Below are positions 43,871 to 56,839 of a stretch of DNA of 64,000 nucleotides, piece by piece (positions within the stretch are counted from its first letter, which is position 1; each line of letters starts with the position of its first letter). The position numbers and the translations under genes were made by a program. The DNA comes from Cedecea selenatireducens (GTDB lineage: Bacteria; Pseudomonadota; Gammaproteobacteria; Enterobacterales; Enterobacteriaceae), in the NCBI RefSeq assembly GCF_042138895.1, contig NZ_JBHIKW010000003.1, positions 446,954 to 510,953 on the forward strand. The letters run 5' to 3'. The notes below the pieces were generated by a model, which had not been told where the DNA came from, did not search any database, and worked only from the letters and a program-made list of their open reading frames with translations.

Positions 43871-43894
43871 ATAACCACACCGAAGTGTGGTTAT
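43871..43894 (-). terminator. UUCG-capped hairpin between yjbE and yjbF (attenuator-like)
   Basis: ATAACCACAC and GTGTGGTTAT form a perfect 10-bp stem around TTCG on the transcribed strand, continued by TTTAAACC, so TTATTTT follows. It lies about 20 bases after the yjbE stop codon and 20 bases before the yjbF start. It could partly end transcription or protect the yjbE message. Confidence 0.7.
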
Positions 43895-43913
43895 GGTTAA
43901 AAACACCCTAACG

Positions 43914-44165
43914 TTAACGGGTGGTGGTGCTGGTCGTGGTTGTTGTGGTGGTCCCGGTGTTAGAACCGTCGCCGCCACCGGTTGCGGCTAACGCCACACC
44001 GACCGCTGACCCAACAGTGCTGGCGCTGGTTGCAGCAGAACTGCCTGCAGACACAGAGGTCGCCTGCGCGCCGGCCGCGTCACCCACTGCTACAGGGTCA
44101 GCATTCGCCGCGCCGGCGGCTGCCAGCGTTAATATGGCTAAAGCGCCATAAAGGGTTTTTCTCAT
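43914..44165 (-). CDS. yjbE: exopolysaccharide operon small exported protein YjbE
   Basis: This 83-residue exported protein has a signal peptide MRKTLYGALAILTLAAAGAANA. A Ser/Ala/Gly-rich stretch (AQATSVSAGSSAATSASTVGSAVGVALAATGGGDGSN) follows, then a tail of Thr repeats (TGTTTTTTTSTTTR). It matches E. coli YjbE, the first gene of yjbEFGH. Low-complexity composition suggests a secreted or surface role; the function is unknown. Confidence 0.93.
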   Translation of the reverse strand: MRKTLYGALAILTLAAAGAANADPVAVGDAAGAQATSVSAGSSAATSASTVGSAVGVALAATGGGDGSNTGTTTTTTTSTTTR

Positions 44166-44490
44166 TACAATTTCCCTTCATTGAATGAATGGAGATTTAC
44201 CCGAAAAGGTTTCAGGCGCGATCGAGTATACACAACACAATGTGATGAATTGGCCTGCGGGAAATAAGGAGTGAACTTTAAGAAAAAGAGTAAAAATTAA
44301 ATTGATAGACCTATTTATTTTACAAAAAAACAATTAAAAACAAATAACTAAGGAATAAAAAGGCAATCTCAACTTCAAGATAATCTTAAATTAAAGACGT
44401 AGATTCGGCGCGGGAAAGATAATTTTCAGATTTACCTCAGGGTGGCAATATCAGAAATTATGACGACAAGGGGATTACTCTTATAAAAAA
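44166..44490 (-). promoter_or_regulatory. yjbEFGH promoter region with candidate Rcs box
   Basis: This A/T-rich 325-base gap contains TCAAGATAATCTTA at 44375-44388 (TAAGATTATCTTGA on the minus strand). It resembles the RcsAB box TAAGAATATTCCTA/TAAGATTATTCTCA and lies about 210 bases before yjbE. The E. coli operon is induced by the Rcs phosphorelay. A mostly A/T leader of about 200 bases follows. Confidence 0.55.
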
Positions 44491-44515
44491 TATGCCAGCA
44501 CGAGGCTGGCATATT
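44486..44515 (-). terminator. terminator of pgi
   Basis: TATGCCAGC (44491-44499) and GCTGGCATA (44505-44513) pair around a five-base loop. On the minus strand the stem is followed by TTTTTTATAAG. Confidence 0.9.
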
Positions 44516-44533
44516 ATCAATCACGCGGGGTAA

Positions 44534-46183
<1,650 letters not shown>

Positions 46184-46407
46184 AGCAATACTCTTCTGAT
46201 TTGAGAATTGTGACTTCGGTCGATTGTAGCGCCTGCAGGCAAAAATTGTGATTGATTTTATGCCATTAACCGACTGTTTCCCGTAACCCCCTAAAAAGCG
46301 GCAAAAATACCCTCTTATAAGTTAAATTCCTGATTACGGATTTAACATGAAAAATCCGCATAACCCCGCGGTTGACATGCCTTCGCTGAAGCTTTATTTA
46401 TTAGGCG
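46184..46407. other. pgi-lysC upstream region before the riboswitch
   Basis: This stretch carries the divergent promoters of pgi and lysC. It is A/T-rich around 46230-46350 with no gene recognised. Confidence 0.5.
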
Positions 46408-46643
46408 CTACCTGCGCTTGCGCAGGCCAGAAGAGGCGCGTTGCCCAGAAAATCGTATCTGAGAAACCAGTAACTAAGAAGATACGTGAGGGGGTGCAAC
46501 GCCGAGATGATGAAGCGGCTGGTCACGCTTATTGTCGGCTGCAGGGGCTGAATCCTCTGGGTTGTCACCAGGAAACGTTCGCAGTCGAGCGTTTCATGTT
46601 CGGCTCACAAAGCCGGATAAACAAGGTGGAGCACTTCTGGGTG
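46408..46643 (+). ncRNA. lysine riboswitch (L box) in the lysC leader
   Basis: The leader matches the E. coli lysC aptamer as recalled. P1 is CCAGAAG (46427-46433) with CTTCTGG (46634-46640). Conserved core pieces are AGAGGCGCGTTGCCCA, GAGGGGGTGCAACGCCGAGATGA (shown in part), GGGGCTGAATCCTCTGGGTTGTCACCAGGAA and GTTCGCAGTCGAGCG. When lysine binds, translation and transcription of lysC fall. An extra short hairpin (CGGCT-cacaa-AGCCG, 46601-46615) sits before the 3' P1 strand. About 105 bases of expression platform run to the lysC start. Confidence 0.95.
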
Positions 46644-46748
46644 ATATCGTAGTTCTCCTGCTCTGCGCCCACCCGTTTACCGCTCTTCCCTTGTGCCAAG
46701 GCTGAATACTTTTTTGCCAGTTGAATGGCCCCCTGACACGAGGTAGTT

Positions 46749-48098
46749 ATGTCTCAAACCGTAGTCGCCAAATTTGGCGGTACCAGCGTCGCCGATTTTG
46801 ACGCGATGAACCGCAGCGCCGATGTCGTACTGGCCGATAGCCATGTCCGCGTCGTGGTCCTTTCCGCCTCCGCCGGCGTGACTAACCTGCTGGTTGCTCT
46901 GGCCGAAGGGCTCGAAGCAACCGAGCGCTTCGTCAAGCTCGATGCCATTCGCAAAATCCAGTACAACATCGTTGAACGCCTGGCGAGCCCGGAAGTGATC
47001 CGTGAAGAGATCGACCGCCTGCTGGAAAACATCACGACGCTTGCGGAAGCCGCCTCTCTTGCGACCTCAACCGCGCTGACCGACGAACTGGTCAGCCACG
47101 GCGAACTGATGTCCACCCTGCTGTTTGTTGAGATCTTGCGTGAACGTAGCGTTGAAGCGCAGTGGTTCGATATTCGTAAAGTCATGCGTACCAATGACCG
47201 CTTTGGCCGCGCCGAGCCGGATATCGCCGCGCTGGCGGAGCTGGCAAGCCAGCAAATGCTGCCGCGCCTGGCGGAATCCCTGGTGATCACTCAGGGCTTT
47301 ATCGGCAGCGAAGAAAAAGGCAGAACGACCACGCTTGGCCGCGGCGGCAGCGACTATACCGCGGCATTGCTCGGTGAAGCGCTGAATGCCGCTCGTGTGG
47401 ATATCTGGACCGACGTGCCGGGCATCTACACCACCGACCCACGCATGGTGCCAGCGGCAAAACGTATCGATCGCATCGCCTTTGAAGAAGCCGCTGAAAT
47501 GGCCACCTTCGGGGCGAAGGTCCTGCACCCTGCCACGCTGCTGCCCGCCGTACGCTGTGATATCCCGGTGTTTGTTGGCTCCAGTAAAGATCCGGCCGCA
47601 GGGGGGACGCTGGTGTGCAAAAAAACCGAGAATCCGCCGCTCTTCCGCGCCCTTGCGGTACGCCGTAAGCAAACGCTGCTGACGCTGCACAGCCTGCATA
47701 TGCTGCATTCACGCGGTTTCCTCGCGGAAGTGTTCAGCATTCTGGCTCGCCACAATATCTCCGTGGACCTGATAACCACCTCCGAAGTGAGCGTGGCGTT
47801 GACGATGGATACCACCGGCTCAACGTCTACCGGCGACAGCCTGCTGACCACCTCGCTACTCACCGAGCTGTCGTCTCTGTGCCGCGTGGAAGTCGAAGAA
47901 AACCTGGCGCTGGTTGCCATCATCGGCAATAAGCTGTCCCAGGCCTGTGGCGTAGGCAAAGAAGTGTTCGGCGTGCTCGACCCGTTCAACATCCGCATGA
48001 TTTGCTACGGCGCATCCAGCTACAACCTGTGCTTCCTGGTGCCGGGCAACGATGCCGAGCAGGTGGTGCAGAAGCTGCACCGCAACCTGTTTGAATAA
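46749..48098 (+). CDS. lysC: aspartokinase III, lysine-sensitive
   Basis: A 449-residue kinase that phosphorylates aspartate, the first step to lysine, methionine, threonine and diaminobutyrate. The catalytic start is VVAKFGGTSVADFDAMNRSA, and the kinase core includes LVSHGELMST, LGRGGSDYTAALLGEAL and DIWTDVPGIYTTDPR. Two ACT domains lie after residue 300 (SRGFLAEVFSILARHNISVDLITTSE). ATG 46749 follows CGAGGTAGTT. Length equals E. coli LysC. Regulated by the riboswitch upstream. Confidence 0.98.
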   Translation: MSQTVVAKFGGTSVADFDAMNRSADVVLADSHVRVVVLSASAGVTNLLVALAEGLEATERFVKLDAIRKIQYNIVERLASPEVIREEIDRLLENITTLAEAASLATSTALTDELVSHGELMSTLLFVEILRERSVEAQWFDIRKVMRTNDRFGRAEPDIAALAELASQQMLPRLAESLVITQGFIGSEEKGRTTTLGRGGSDYTAALLGEALNAARVDIWTDVPGIYTTDPRMVPAAKRIDRIAFEEAAEMATFGAKVLHPATLLPAVRCDIPVFVGSSKDPAAGGTLVCKKTENPPLFRALAVRRKQTLLTLHSLHMLHSRGFLAEVFSILARHNISVDLITTSEVSVALTMDTTGSTSTGDSLLTTSLLTELSSLCRVEVEENLALVAIIGNKLSQACGVGKEVFGVLDPFNIRMICYGASSYNLCFLVPGNDAEQVVQKLHRNLFE

Positions 48099-48122
48099 CA
48101 GACAAATTCATGCCATGAATAC

Positions 48123-48153
48123 AGAAAGCCGGGCTCGCACCCGGCTTTTTTTA
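48123..48153 (+). terminator. terminator of lysC
   Basis: AAGCCGGG (48126-48133) pairs with CCCGGCTT (48140-48147), followed by TTTTT. Confidence 0.92.
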
Positions 48154-48191
48154 TAACCATAAAACAACACAAACTCTGCAAGGACATCGCT

Positions 48192-49124
48192 ATGATAGCC
48201 ACCCTAACCCGGCTGTTCCCGCTTTGGGCGCTGCTGCTCTCCGTCGCTGCGTATTATACCCCTTCAACCTTTACCCCAATTGGCCCCTGGGTCAGCACGC
48301 TGCTGATGCTCATTATGTTTGGTATGGGCGTACATCTGCGACTTGAAGACTTTAAACGCGTGCTGTCGCGCCCGGCACCGGTGGCCGCAGGGATTTTTCT
48401 GCACTACCTGGTAATGCCGCTGGCGGCGTGGCTACTGGCGATGCTGTTCCATATGCCCCCCGATCTTTCCGCCGGGATGGTGCTGGTCGGCAGCGTAGCC
48501 AGCGGCACGGCTTCCAACGTCATGATTTACCTGGCCAGGGGCGACGTTGCGCTCTCCGTTACCATCTCTTCTGTTTCCACGCTGGTCGGCGTCTTCGCCA
48601 CTCCGCTACTGACCCGTCTGTATGTGGATGCCGATATCAAAGTCGATGTGATGGGCATGCTGGTCAGCATTTTGCAAATCGTCATTATCCCGATTGGTCT
48701 GGGCCTGATTGTGCACCATCTGTTCCCACGCCTCGTTAAGCGCGTGGAGCCGTGGCTGCCCGCATTTTCCATGCTCTGCATTCTCGCCATCATTAGCGCA
48801 GTTGTCGCAGGCTCGGCGTCACACATCGCCTCCGTTGGCCTGGTGGTGATTATCGCGGTGATTCTGCATAACACTATTGGCCTGCTCGGCGGCTACTGGG
48901 GCGGGCGTCTCTTTGGCTTCGACGAGTCCACCTGCCGGACGCTGGCCATTGAAGTCGGTATGCAGAACTCGGGTCTCGCGGCTACGCTGGGTAAAATTTA
49001 CTTCTCGCCGCTGGCGGCGCTGCCTGGCGCATTGTTTTCCGTCTGGCATAACCTTTCGGGCTCCCTGCTGGCAGGTTACTGGTCAGGTAAAGCGATAAAA
49101 TCGCAGCAAAATGAGAAAAAATAG
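48192..49124 (+). CDS. bile acid:sodium symporter family transporter (PanS-like)
   Basis: A 310-residue membrane protein with about nine or ten hydrophobic segments. Family hallmarks are LIMFGMGVHLRLEDFKRVL, LVGSVASGTASNVMIYLARGD and the cation-site stretch TLAIEVGMQNSGLAATLGKIYF near residue 245. This belongs to the SBF family; the closest characterised type I recall is PanS, a ketopantoate/pantoate importer of Salmonella, so that substrate is inferred. ATG 48192 follows CAAGGACAT. Lies between lysC and yjbD, with its own terminator. Confidence 0.85.
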   Translation: MIATLTRLFPLWALLLSVAAYYTPSTFTPIGPWVSTLLMLIMFGMGVHLRLEDFKRVLSRPAPVAAGIFLHYLVMPLAAWLLAMLFHMPPDLSAGMVLVGSVASGTASNVMIYLARGDVALSVTISSVSTLVGVFATPLLTRLYVDADIKVDVMGMLVSILQIVIIPIGLGLIVHHLFPRLVKRVEPWLPAFSMLCILAIISAVVAGSASHIASVGLVVIIAVILHNTIGLLGGYWGGRLFGFDESTCRTLAIEVGMQNSGLAATLGKIYFSPLAALPGALFSVWHNLSGSLLAGYWSGKAIKSQQNEKK

Positions 49125-49129
49125 AACGA

Positions 49130-49157
49130 TAAAAGCCTGCAAACGCAGGCTTTTTTG
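49130..49157 (+). terminator. terminator of the PanS-like gene
   Basis: AGCCTGC (49134-49140) pairs with GCAGGCT (49145-49151) around AAAC; TTTTTT follows. Confidence 0.9.
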
Positions 49158-49216
49158 TCTCGTCGACGCTGGAGGTTTGCTTTACACTGAACGTCCTTTC
49201 CTGGGAGATTGCAACG

Positions 49217-49489
49217 ATGGCTACAGCCAGACTGACACAGCAAGACATGACGGAAAGCGAACAGCGTGAGCTTAAAACACTGCTGGATCGCGCCCGCATT
49301 GCCCACGGTCGTACGTTGACCAACTCAGAAACCAATCAGGTAAAAAAAGAGTACATCGATAAGCTGATGGCGGAACGCGCGCTGGCGGCTAAGAAAGCTC
49401 GCCAGCTGAAGAAACAAAATGCATTAAAACCGGATACTTCTACCACCTATTCGTGGTCAGCCAATAACCATACGCGGGGGAAACGCTAG
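49217..49489 (+). CDS. yjbD: DUF3811 family protein YjbD
   Basis: This 90-residue basic cytoplasmic protein matches YjbD throughout, including the conserved LKTLLDRARIAHGRTLTNSE, VKKEYIDKLM and KKARQLKK and the C-terminal SWSANNHTRGKR. It is rich in Lys/Arg and probably helical. Function is unknown. It converges with rluF one base apart. Confidence 0.93.
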   Translation: MATARLTQQDMTESEQRELKTLLDRARIAHGRTLTNSETNQVKKEYIDKLMAERALAAKKARQLKKQNALKPDTSTTYSWSANNHTRGKR

Positions 49490-49490
49490 C

Positions 49491-50369
49491 TTAACGGCCC
49501 TTCTTCTTGCGGCCGGGAGAAGCAAAGCGTTTACGAGAGGCGAGCTCAGCGGGCGTTTTTGCTGAGCTTTTCGGCCCGCTGACCAGCGGCTTTTTCAACG
49601 CTGGCGTGGCCGCTTTTGGCTTCGCTTTTTTAGCCGGTGCGGCCTCAGAGGACGAGTCCTCAATCAGCTTAAACAGCTCAATCAGTTCATCATCCGTCAG
49701 GTCACGCCACTCTCCCAACGGGATCCCGGTCAGGTTAACGTTCATGATGCGCGTGCGCTCAAGCTTCGTCACTTCATAGCCAAAGTGCTCACACATGCGG
49801 CGAATCTGGCGGTTCAGCCCCTGAACCAGGGTAATACGAAACGCAAACGGCGCCTCTTTTTTGACTTTGCATTTTTTGGTGACGGTGCCAAGAATCGGCA
49901 CGCCCGCGCCCATACCGCGAATAAACTCGTCGGTGACCGGTTTGTTCACCGTGACCACATACTCTTTCTCGTGGTCGTTACCGGCGCGCAGAATTTTGTT
50001 TACCAGGTCACCGTGGTTGGTGAGGAAAATCAGGCCCTGAGAGTCTTTGTCCAGGCGGCCAATAGGGAACACGCGCTTGCTGTGGTTCACGTAGTCGACG
50101 ATGTTGTCTCTTTCGCCGTCTTCCGTGGTGCTCACAATCCCCACCGGTTTATTCAGGGCAATCAGCACCAGATCGTCTTCATTACGAGGCTCAATAAGCT
50201 GACCATTCACCTTCACGCTGTCGCCGGCAAAGACCTGATCGCCAATTTTGGCGCGCTTGCCGTTAATAAAAACGTTGCCCTGTTCGATGTAGCGATCGGC
50301 GTCACGGCGTGAGCAGATCCCGCTCTCGCTGATGTATTTGTTAAGACGAATAGATGAATTAGTCAGCAT
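49491..50369 (-). CDS. rluF: 23S rRNA pseudouridine(2604) synthase RluF
   Basis: A 292-residue enzyme that makes pseudouridine 2604 in 23S rRNA and one in tRNA-Tyr. N-terminal S4 domain (RLNKYISESGICSRRDADRYI) precedes the catalytic loop FPIGRLDKDSQGLIFLTNHG with Asp 107, then RQIRRMCEHFGYEV. The last 60 residues are a Lys/Pro/Ala-rich tail ending SPGRKKKGR, as in E. coli. Start at 50369 is family-typical. Confidence 0.96.
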   Translation of the reverse strand: MLTNSSIRLNKYISESGICSRRDADRYIEQGNVFINGKRAKIGDQVFAGDSVKVNGQLIEPRNEDDLVLIALNKPVGIVSTTEDGERDNIVDYVNHSKRVFPIGRLDKDSQGLIFLTNHGDLVNKILRAGNDHEKEYVVTVNKPVTDEFIRGMGAGVPILGTVTKKCKVKKEAPFAFRITLVQGLNRQIRRMCEHFGYEVTKLERTRIMNVNLTGIPLGEWRDLTDDELIELFKLIEDSSSEAAPAKKAKPKAATPALKKPLVSGPKSSAKTPAELASRKRFASPGRKKKGR

Positions 50370-50576
50370 GGCTCCTCCGAAAACCCAGGACTATACCTTA
50401 CCCGCAGGGCGTTGCGAACCGCCTTTCTCACATTAACCTGCATCTCTGGAAGCTTCCTCGTAAATATTGAAAACGTGCTGCGAATGACTTTCCAGACTGC
50501 GGCGACGGCCATTGCGCCGCTTTAGCCGCATGAATATTTTTTATACACCTATTTCTGATGTGCTTTATAAACTACA

Positions 50577-50894
50577 ATGAATAAACTCAAACAAACGAGT
50601 GCTTTTAGCACCTGGCTAAGTTCACTTAGAGATAAAAGGGCAAAAACCGTTATTGCCGCCCGGCTTTTAAGGCTAGCGAATGGTTTACCTGGCGATGTGC
50701 AACCCGTTGGGGCAGGCATCAGCGAACTTAGAATCCATTTTGGGCCGGGCTATCGCCTTTACTACCAGCAGCGTGGGAAGCTAATCATTTTGCTTCTCTG
50801 TGGAGGGAGCAAAAATACTCAGCACAAGGATATAGTTTTAGCGAAATTGCTGGCGAAAGACTGGGAACATGAGGAAGATTTCGACGATGAATAA
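50577..50894 (+). CDS. RelE/HigB-type toxin (HI1419-like addiction module killer)
   Basis: A 105-residue toxin of the phage-derived Gp49-like/HigB family. Motifs are FSTWLSSLRDKRAKTVIAARLLRLANGLPGD, VGAGISELRIHFGPGYRLYYQQRGKLIILLLCGGSKNTQ and the KDIVLAKLLAKDW tail, which is the HI1419-type pattern. Members cut mRNA on the ribosome. It precedes its antitoxin, the usual higBA order, and overlaps it by eight bases. No Shine-Dalgarno sequence is visible; a TATAAA lies 6-11 bases before the ATG, so the message may be leaderless. Confidence 0.9.
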   Translation: MNKLKQTSAFSTWLSSLRDKRAKTVIAARLLRLANGLPGDVQPVGAGISELRIHFGPGYRLYYQQRGKLIILLLCGGSKNTQHKDIVLAKLLAKDWEHEEDFDDE

Positions 50895-51162
50895 ATTAAC
50901 AGATTACGATCCTGCATCTGCATTGGTCGACAACGAGGAAATTGCTTTTTTCATGGCGGATGCCCTGGAAACCGGAGATGCAGCCTATATAGCAAAGGCG
51001 CTGGGCGTAGTTGCACGTGCAAAAGGGATGTCGCAAGTAGCCACTGAAACGGGCCTGTCTCGCGAACAGCTGTACCGTTCATTTAGTGCAGAAGGAAACC
51101 CAACGCTTAAAAGCACGCTTGCCGTGATGAAAGCGCTGGGTATTACCCTTACCGTAAAGTAG
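50887..51162 (+). CDS. antitoxin with helix-turn-helix (HI1420-like addiction module antidote)
   Basis: A 91-residue antitoxin, starting MNKLTDYDPASALVDNEEIAFFMADALETGD. Its helix-turn-helix is SQVATETGLSREQLYRSFSAEGNP, then TLKSTLAVMKALGITL, the HI1420-type pattern. It neutralises the upstream toxin and probably represses the pair. ATG 50887 is preferred over 50869 because GAGGAAG lies just before it and it matches the family start. In E. coli, pepE lies between yjbB and rluF; this module stands in its place. Confidence 0.9.
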   Translation: MNKLTDYDPASALVDNEEIAFFMADALETGDAAYIAKALGVVARAKGMSQVATETGLSREQLYRSFSAEGNPTLKSTLAVMKALGITLTVK

Positions 51163-51190
51163 GCGCCCAGCCCATTAAGGCGCCATTTTT

Positions 51191-52822
51191 CTAATACTCA
51201 TCCCGCTCGTCGTCATCGTCCGGCTGGTCCAGCACGCTGTAGGCGACGGAACAGAACAACGAGTTGAGGCGCTTCATATCCCCCAGCAGCCCAAGGTGCA
51301 GCGAACTGGTTTCGATGCTCTGCACGTTTTGCTGGTGCAGACGGTCAACGTGAGCGTGAGAGTAGCGGCGGTTCATAATGCGGAAACGGTGCTTGTTGCG
51401 GCGCAGGCGGCGGGCGCTGCCCAGGTCGCTTGAGAAGAATACCGACAGGCTGAGCTGCAGGTTGCTTATCAGCTGCTGAAGCAGGTTGTCCAGCTCGGTC
51501 AGGCCATCCGGCGAGAAAGCCCGGCGCGCGGCGAGCGATTTATCCGCCACTTCGCTGCCCATACGCTCGATGATGTCTGCCGCCTGTTCCAGGTTAAGCG
51601 ACATTTCGATGATTTCCGCCCAGCGGCGGGACTCCATTTCCGCCAGATCTTCTTTTGGCATCTGCGCCAGATAAAGCTTGATGGCGGTATACAGCACGTC
51701 CACGTCGTCGGCCAGCTTGCGCAGCTCTTTTTCCTGACGCGGCTCGCCGTGCATTACCTTGCTCCAGGTTTCCAGCATCTGCTCCAGCACGTCCCCCATT
51801 CTGAGGGTTTCGCGCGCCGCATTAGATAACCCCAGCGCAGGCGTATCCAGCGCCGTAGGGTCGAGGTGCTTCGGCTTCATGCGGGCATCGACTTCGGGCA
51901 CTTCGCTGATAACCCGGCGGCAGAAGCGCGCCATCGGCTCGGCAAAAGGCACCATCACCAGGCAGCGGATCAGGTTGTAGAACACGTGGAAGTAGATAAC
52001 CAGCTCTGACTCAGGCAGCGGCAGGTGGTGCATCAGTCGGGCAAGAATGTGCACAAACGGCAGCACCAGCAGGCTACCCACCAGCTTAAACAGCAGGCTG
52101 CCAAGCGCCACACGGCGCGCTGCGGCATTCGCGGCGCTGTTGTTGATCATCGCCAGCAGACCGGAGCCGAGGTTAGCGCCAATCACCAGGCATAGCGCCA
52201 CATCAAACGAAATTACTCCAGTGGACGTCAGCGTGGCCGTCAGTAAAACGGCCGCCAGGCTGGAGTAGCTGATGATGGCGAACATCGCGCCAATCAGCGC
52301 ATCGAGCATGATATCGCCGGTCAGAGAAGCGAAGATGACCTGGACACCGTTCGCCTGGGTAATCGGCGTGACGGCCCCGACAATCAGCTCAAGCGCAAGC
52401 AGAATAAGGCCAAGGCCAATCCCCACGCGGCCAAGCTGCCCGGCGCGCGTTTGCTTGCGGCTGAGGAAGAAGATAACGCCGATAAAAATCAGCAGCGGCG
52501 AAAGCCACGAAAGATCGAAGGTCAGGATACGCGCCATCAGCGCCGTACCCACGTCGGCCCCCAGCACAATCACCAGCGCAGGGGTAAGCGCCACCAGGTC
52601 CTGAGCAACGAAGGACGTGACCAGCATCGTGGTGGCATTACTGCTCTGCACCAGAGCGGTCACGCCGATCCCGGCGCAGAAGGCGAGAGGTTTCTTTTCT
52701 ACGCTGCGGCTAAGTACGCTGCGCAGGTTGGCGCCGTAAACGCGCATGATACCGGTACGCACGATGTGCGTGCCCCAGACCAGCAGTGAAACGGCGGAAA
52801 GCAGGTGTAACAAGGTCAGCAC
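51191..52822 (-). CDS. yjbB: Na/Pi cotransporter family protein YjbB
   Basis: A 543-residue inner-membrane protein, equal in length to E. coli YjbB, which exports phosphate. The N-terminal half carries two NptA-type repeats (VTALVQSSNATTMLVTSFV and ISYSSLAAVLLTATLTSTG), about nine membrane segments. The C-terminal half is a PhoU-like helical domain (LRKLADDVDVLYTAIKLYL, LNLEQAADIIERMGSEVADKSL). The start is GTG at 52822. It lies between metH and the toxin-antitoxin pair. Confidence 0.94.
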   Translation of the reverse strand: MLTLLHLLSAVSLLVWGTHIVRTGIMRVYGANLRSVLSRSVEKKPLAFCAGIGVTALVQSSNATTMLVTSFVAQDLVALTPALVIVLGADVGTALMARILTFDLSWLSPLLIFIGVIFFLSRKQTRAGQLGRVGIGLGLILLALELIVGAVTPITQANGVQVIFASLTGDIMLDALIGAMFAIISYSSLAAVLLTATLTSTGVISFDVALCLVIGANLGSGLLAMINNSAANAAARRVALGSLLFKLVGSLLVLPFVHILARLMHHLPLPESELVIYFHVFYNLIRCLVMVPFAEPMARFCRRVISEVPEVDARMKPKHLDPTALDTPALGLSNAARETLRMGDVLEQMLETWSKVMHGEPRQEKELRKLADDVDVLYTAIKLYLAQMPKEDLAEMESRRWAEIIEMSLNLEQAADIIERMGSEVADKSLAARRAFSPDGLTELDNLLQQLISNLQLSLSVFFSSDLGSARRLRRNKHRFRIMNRRYSHAHVDRLHQQNVQSIETSSLHLGLLGDMKRLNSLFCSVAYSVLDQPDDDDERDEY

Positions 52823-52909
52823 GGATTTTTATTCTCCTTATCGTTTTTAGGGTTCCTGAGGCAAAAATAGTCACCCTTCTTCAGTATAAGGGGTTAACTT
52901 CAATAAAGA

Positions 52910-52935
52910 GACAAGGCGCTCACGGAGCGCCTTGT
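52910..52935. terminator. terminator of metH
   Basis: AAGGCGCT (52913-52920) pairs with AGCGCCTT (52926-52933) around CACGG. The tract after it on the minus strand is only weakly T-rich. Confidence 0.65.
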
Positions 52936-52964
52936 AAGTTGTAAGGAAAGGTTATTTTTAGCGG

Positions 52965-56648
<3,684 letters not shown>

Positions 56649-56733
56649 GCTCACTCCCACCTTTTTTCCCTGACTGACGGACCTGCAGCCCCATACTTGC
56701 ACAAACTACAGGGTCGTAAAAGCCGCACGTCAG

Positions 56734-56750
56734 GAACATGAGAGATGTTC
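56734..56750. promoter_or_regulatory. 17-bp palindrome in the metH-iclR divergent region
   Basis: GAACAT-gagag-ATGTTC is a perfect 6-5-6 palindrome about 86 bases before metH and 90 before iclR. It is not a MetR site by strict consensus; the binding protein is unknown. Confidence 0.5.
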
Positions 56751-56802
56751 AGCATCACTCATCCGATCAGTCCGTGAGCGGTTGCAAATTCGCCAAATAA
56801 AA

Positions 56803-56817
56803 CGAAAATGATTTCCA
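56803..56817. promoter_or_regulatory. candidate IclR box upstream of iclR
   Basis: CGAAAATGATTTCCA resembles the IclR consensus TGGAAATNATTTCCA and lies 23-37 bases before the iclR ATG; E. coli iclR is autorepressed from the same spot. Confidence 0.6.
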
Positions 56818-56839
56818 CGATACGAAAAAGGAGTCCGGT

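Noticed and set aside
46347..46652. Open frame of 101 codons upstream of lysC
   Set aside because: It covers the lysine riboswitch, whose conserved RNA explains the sequence.
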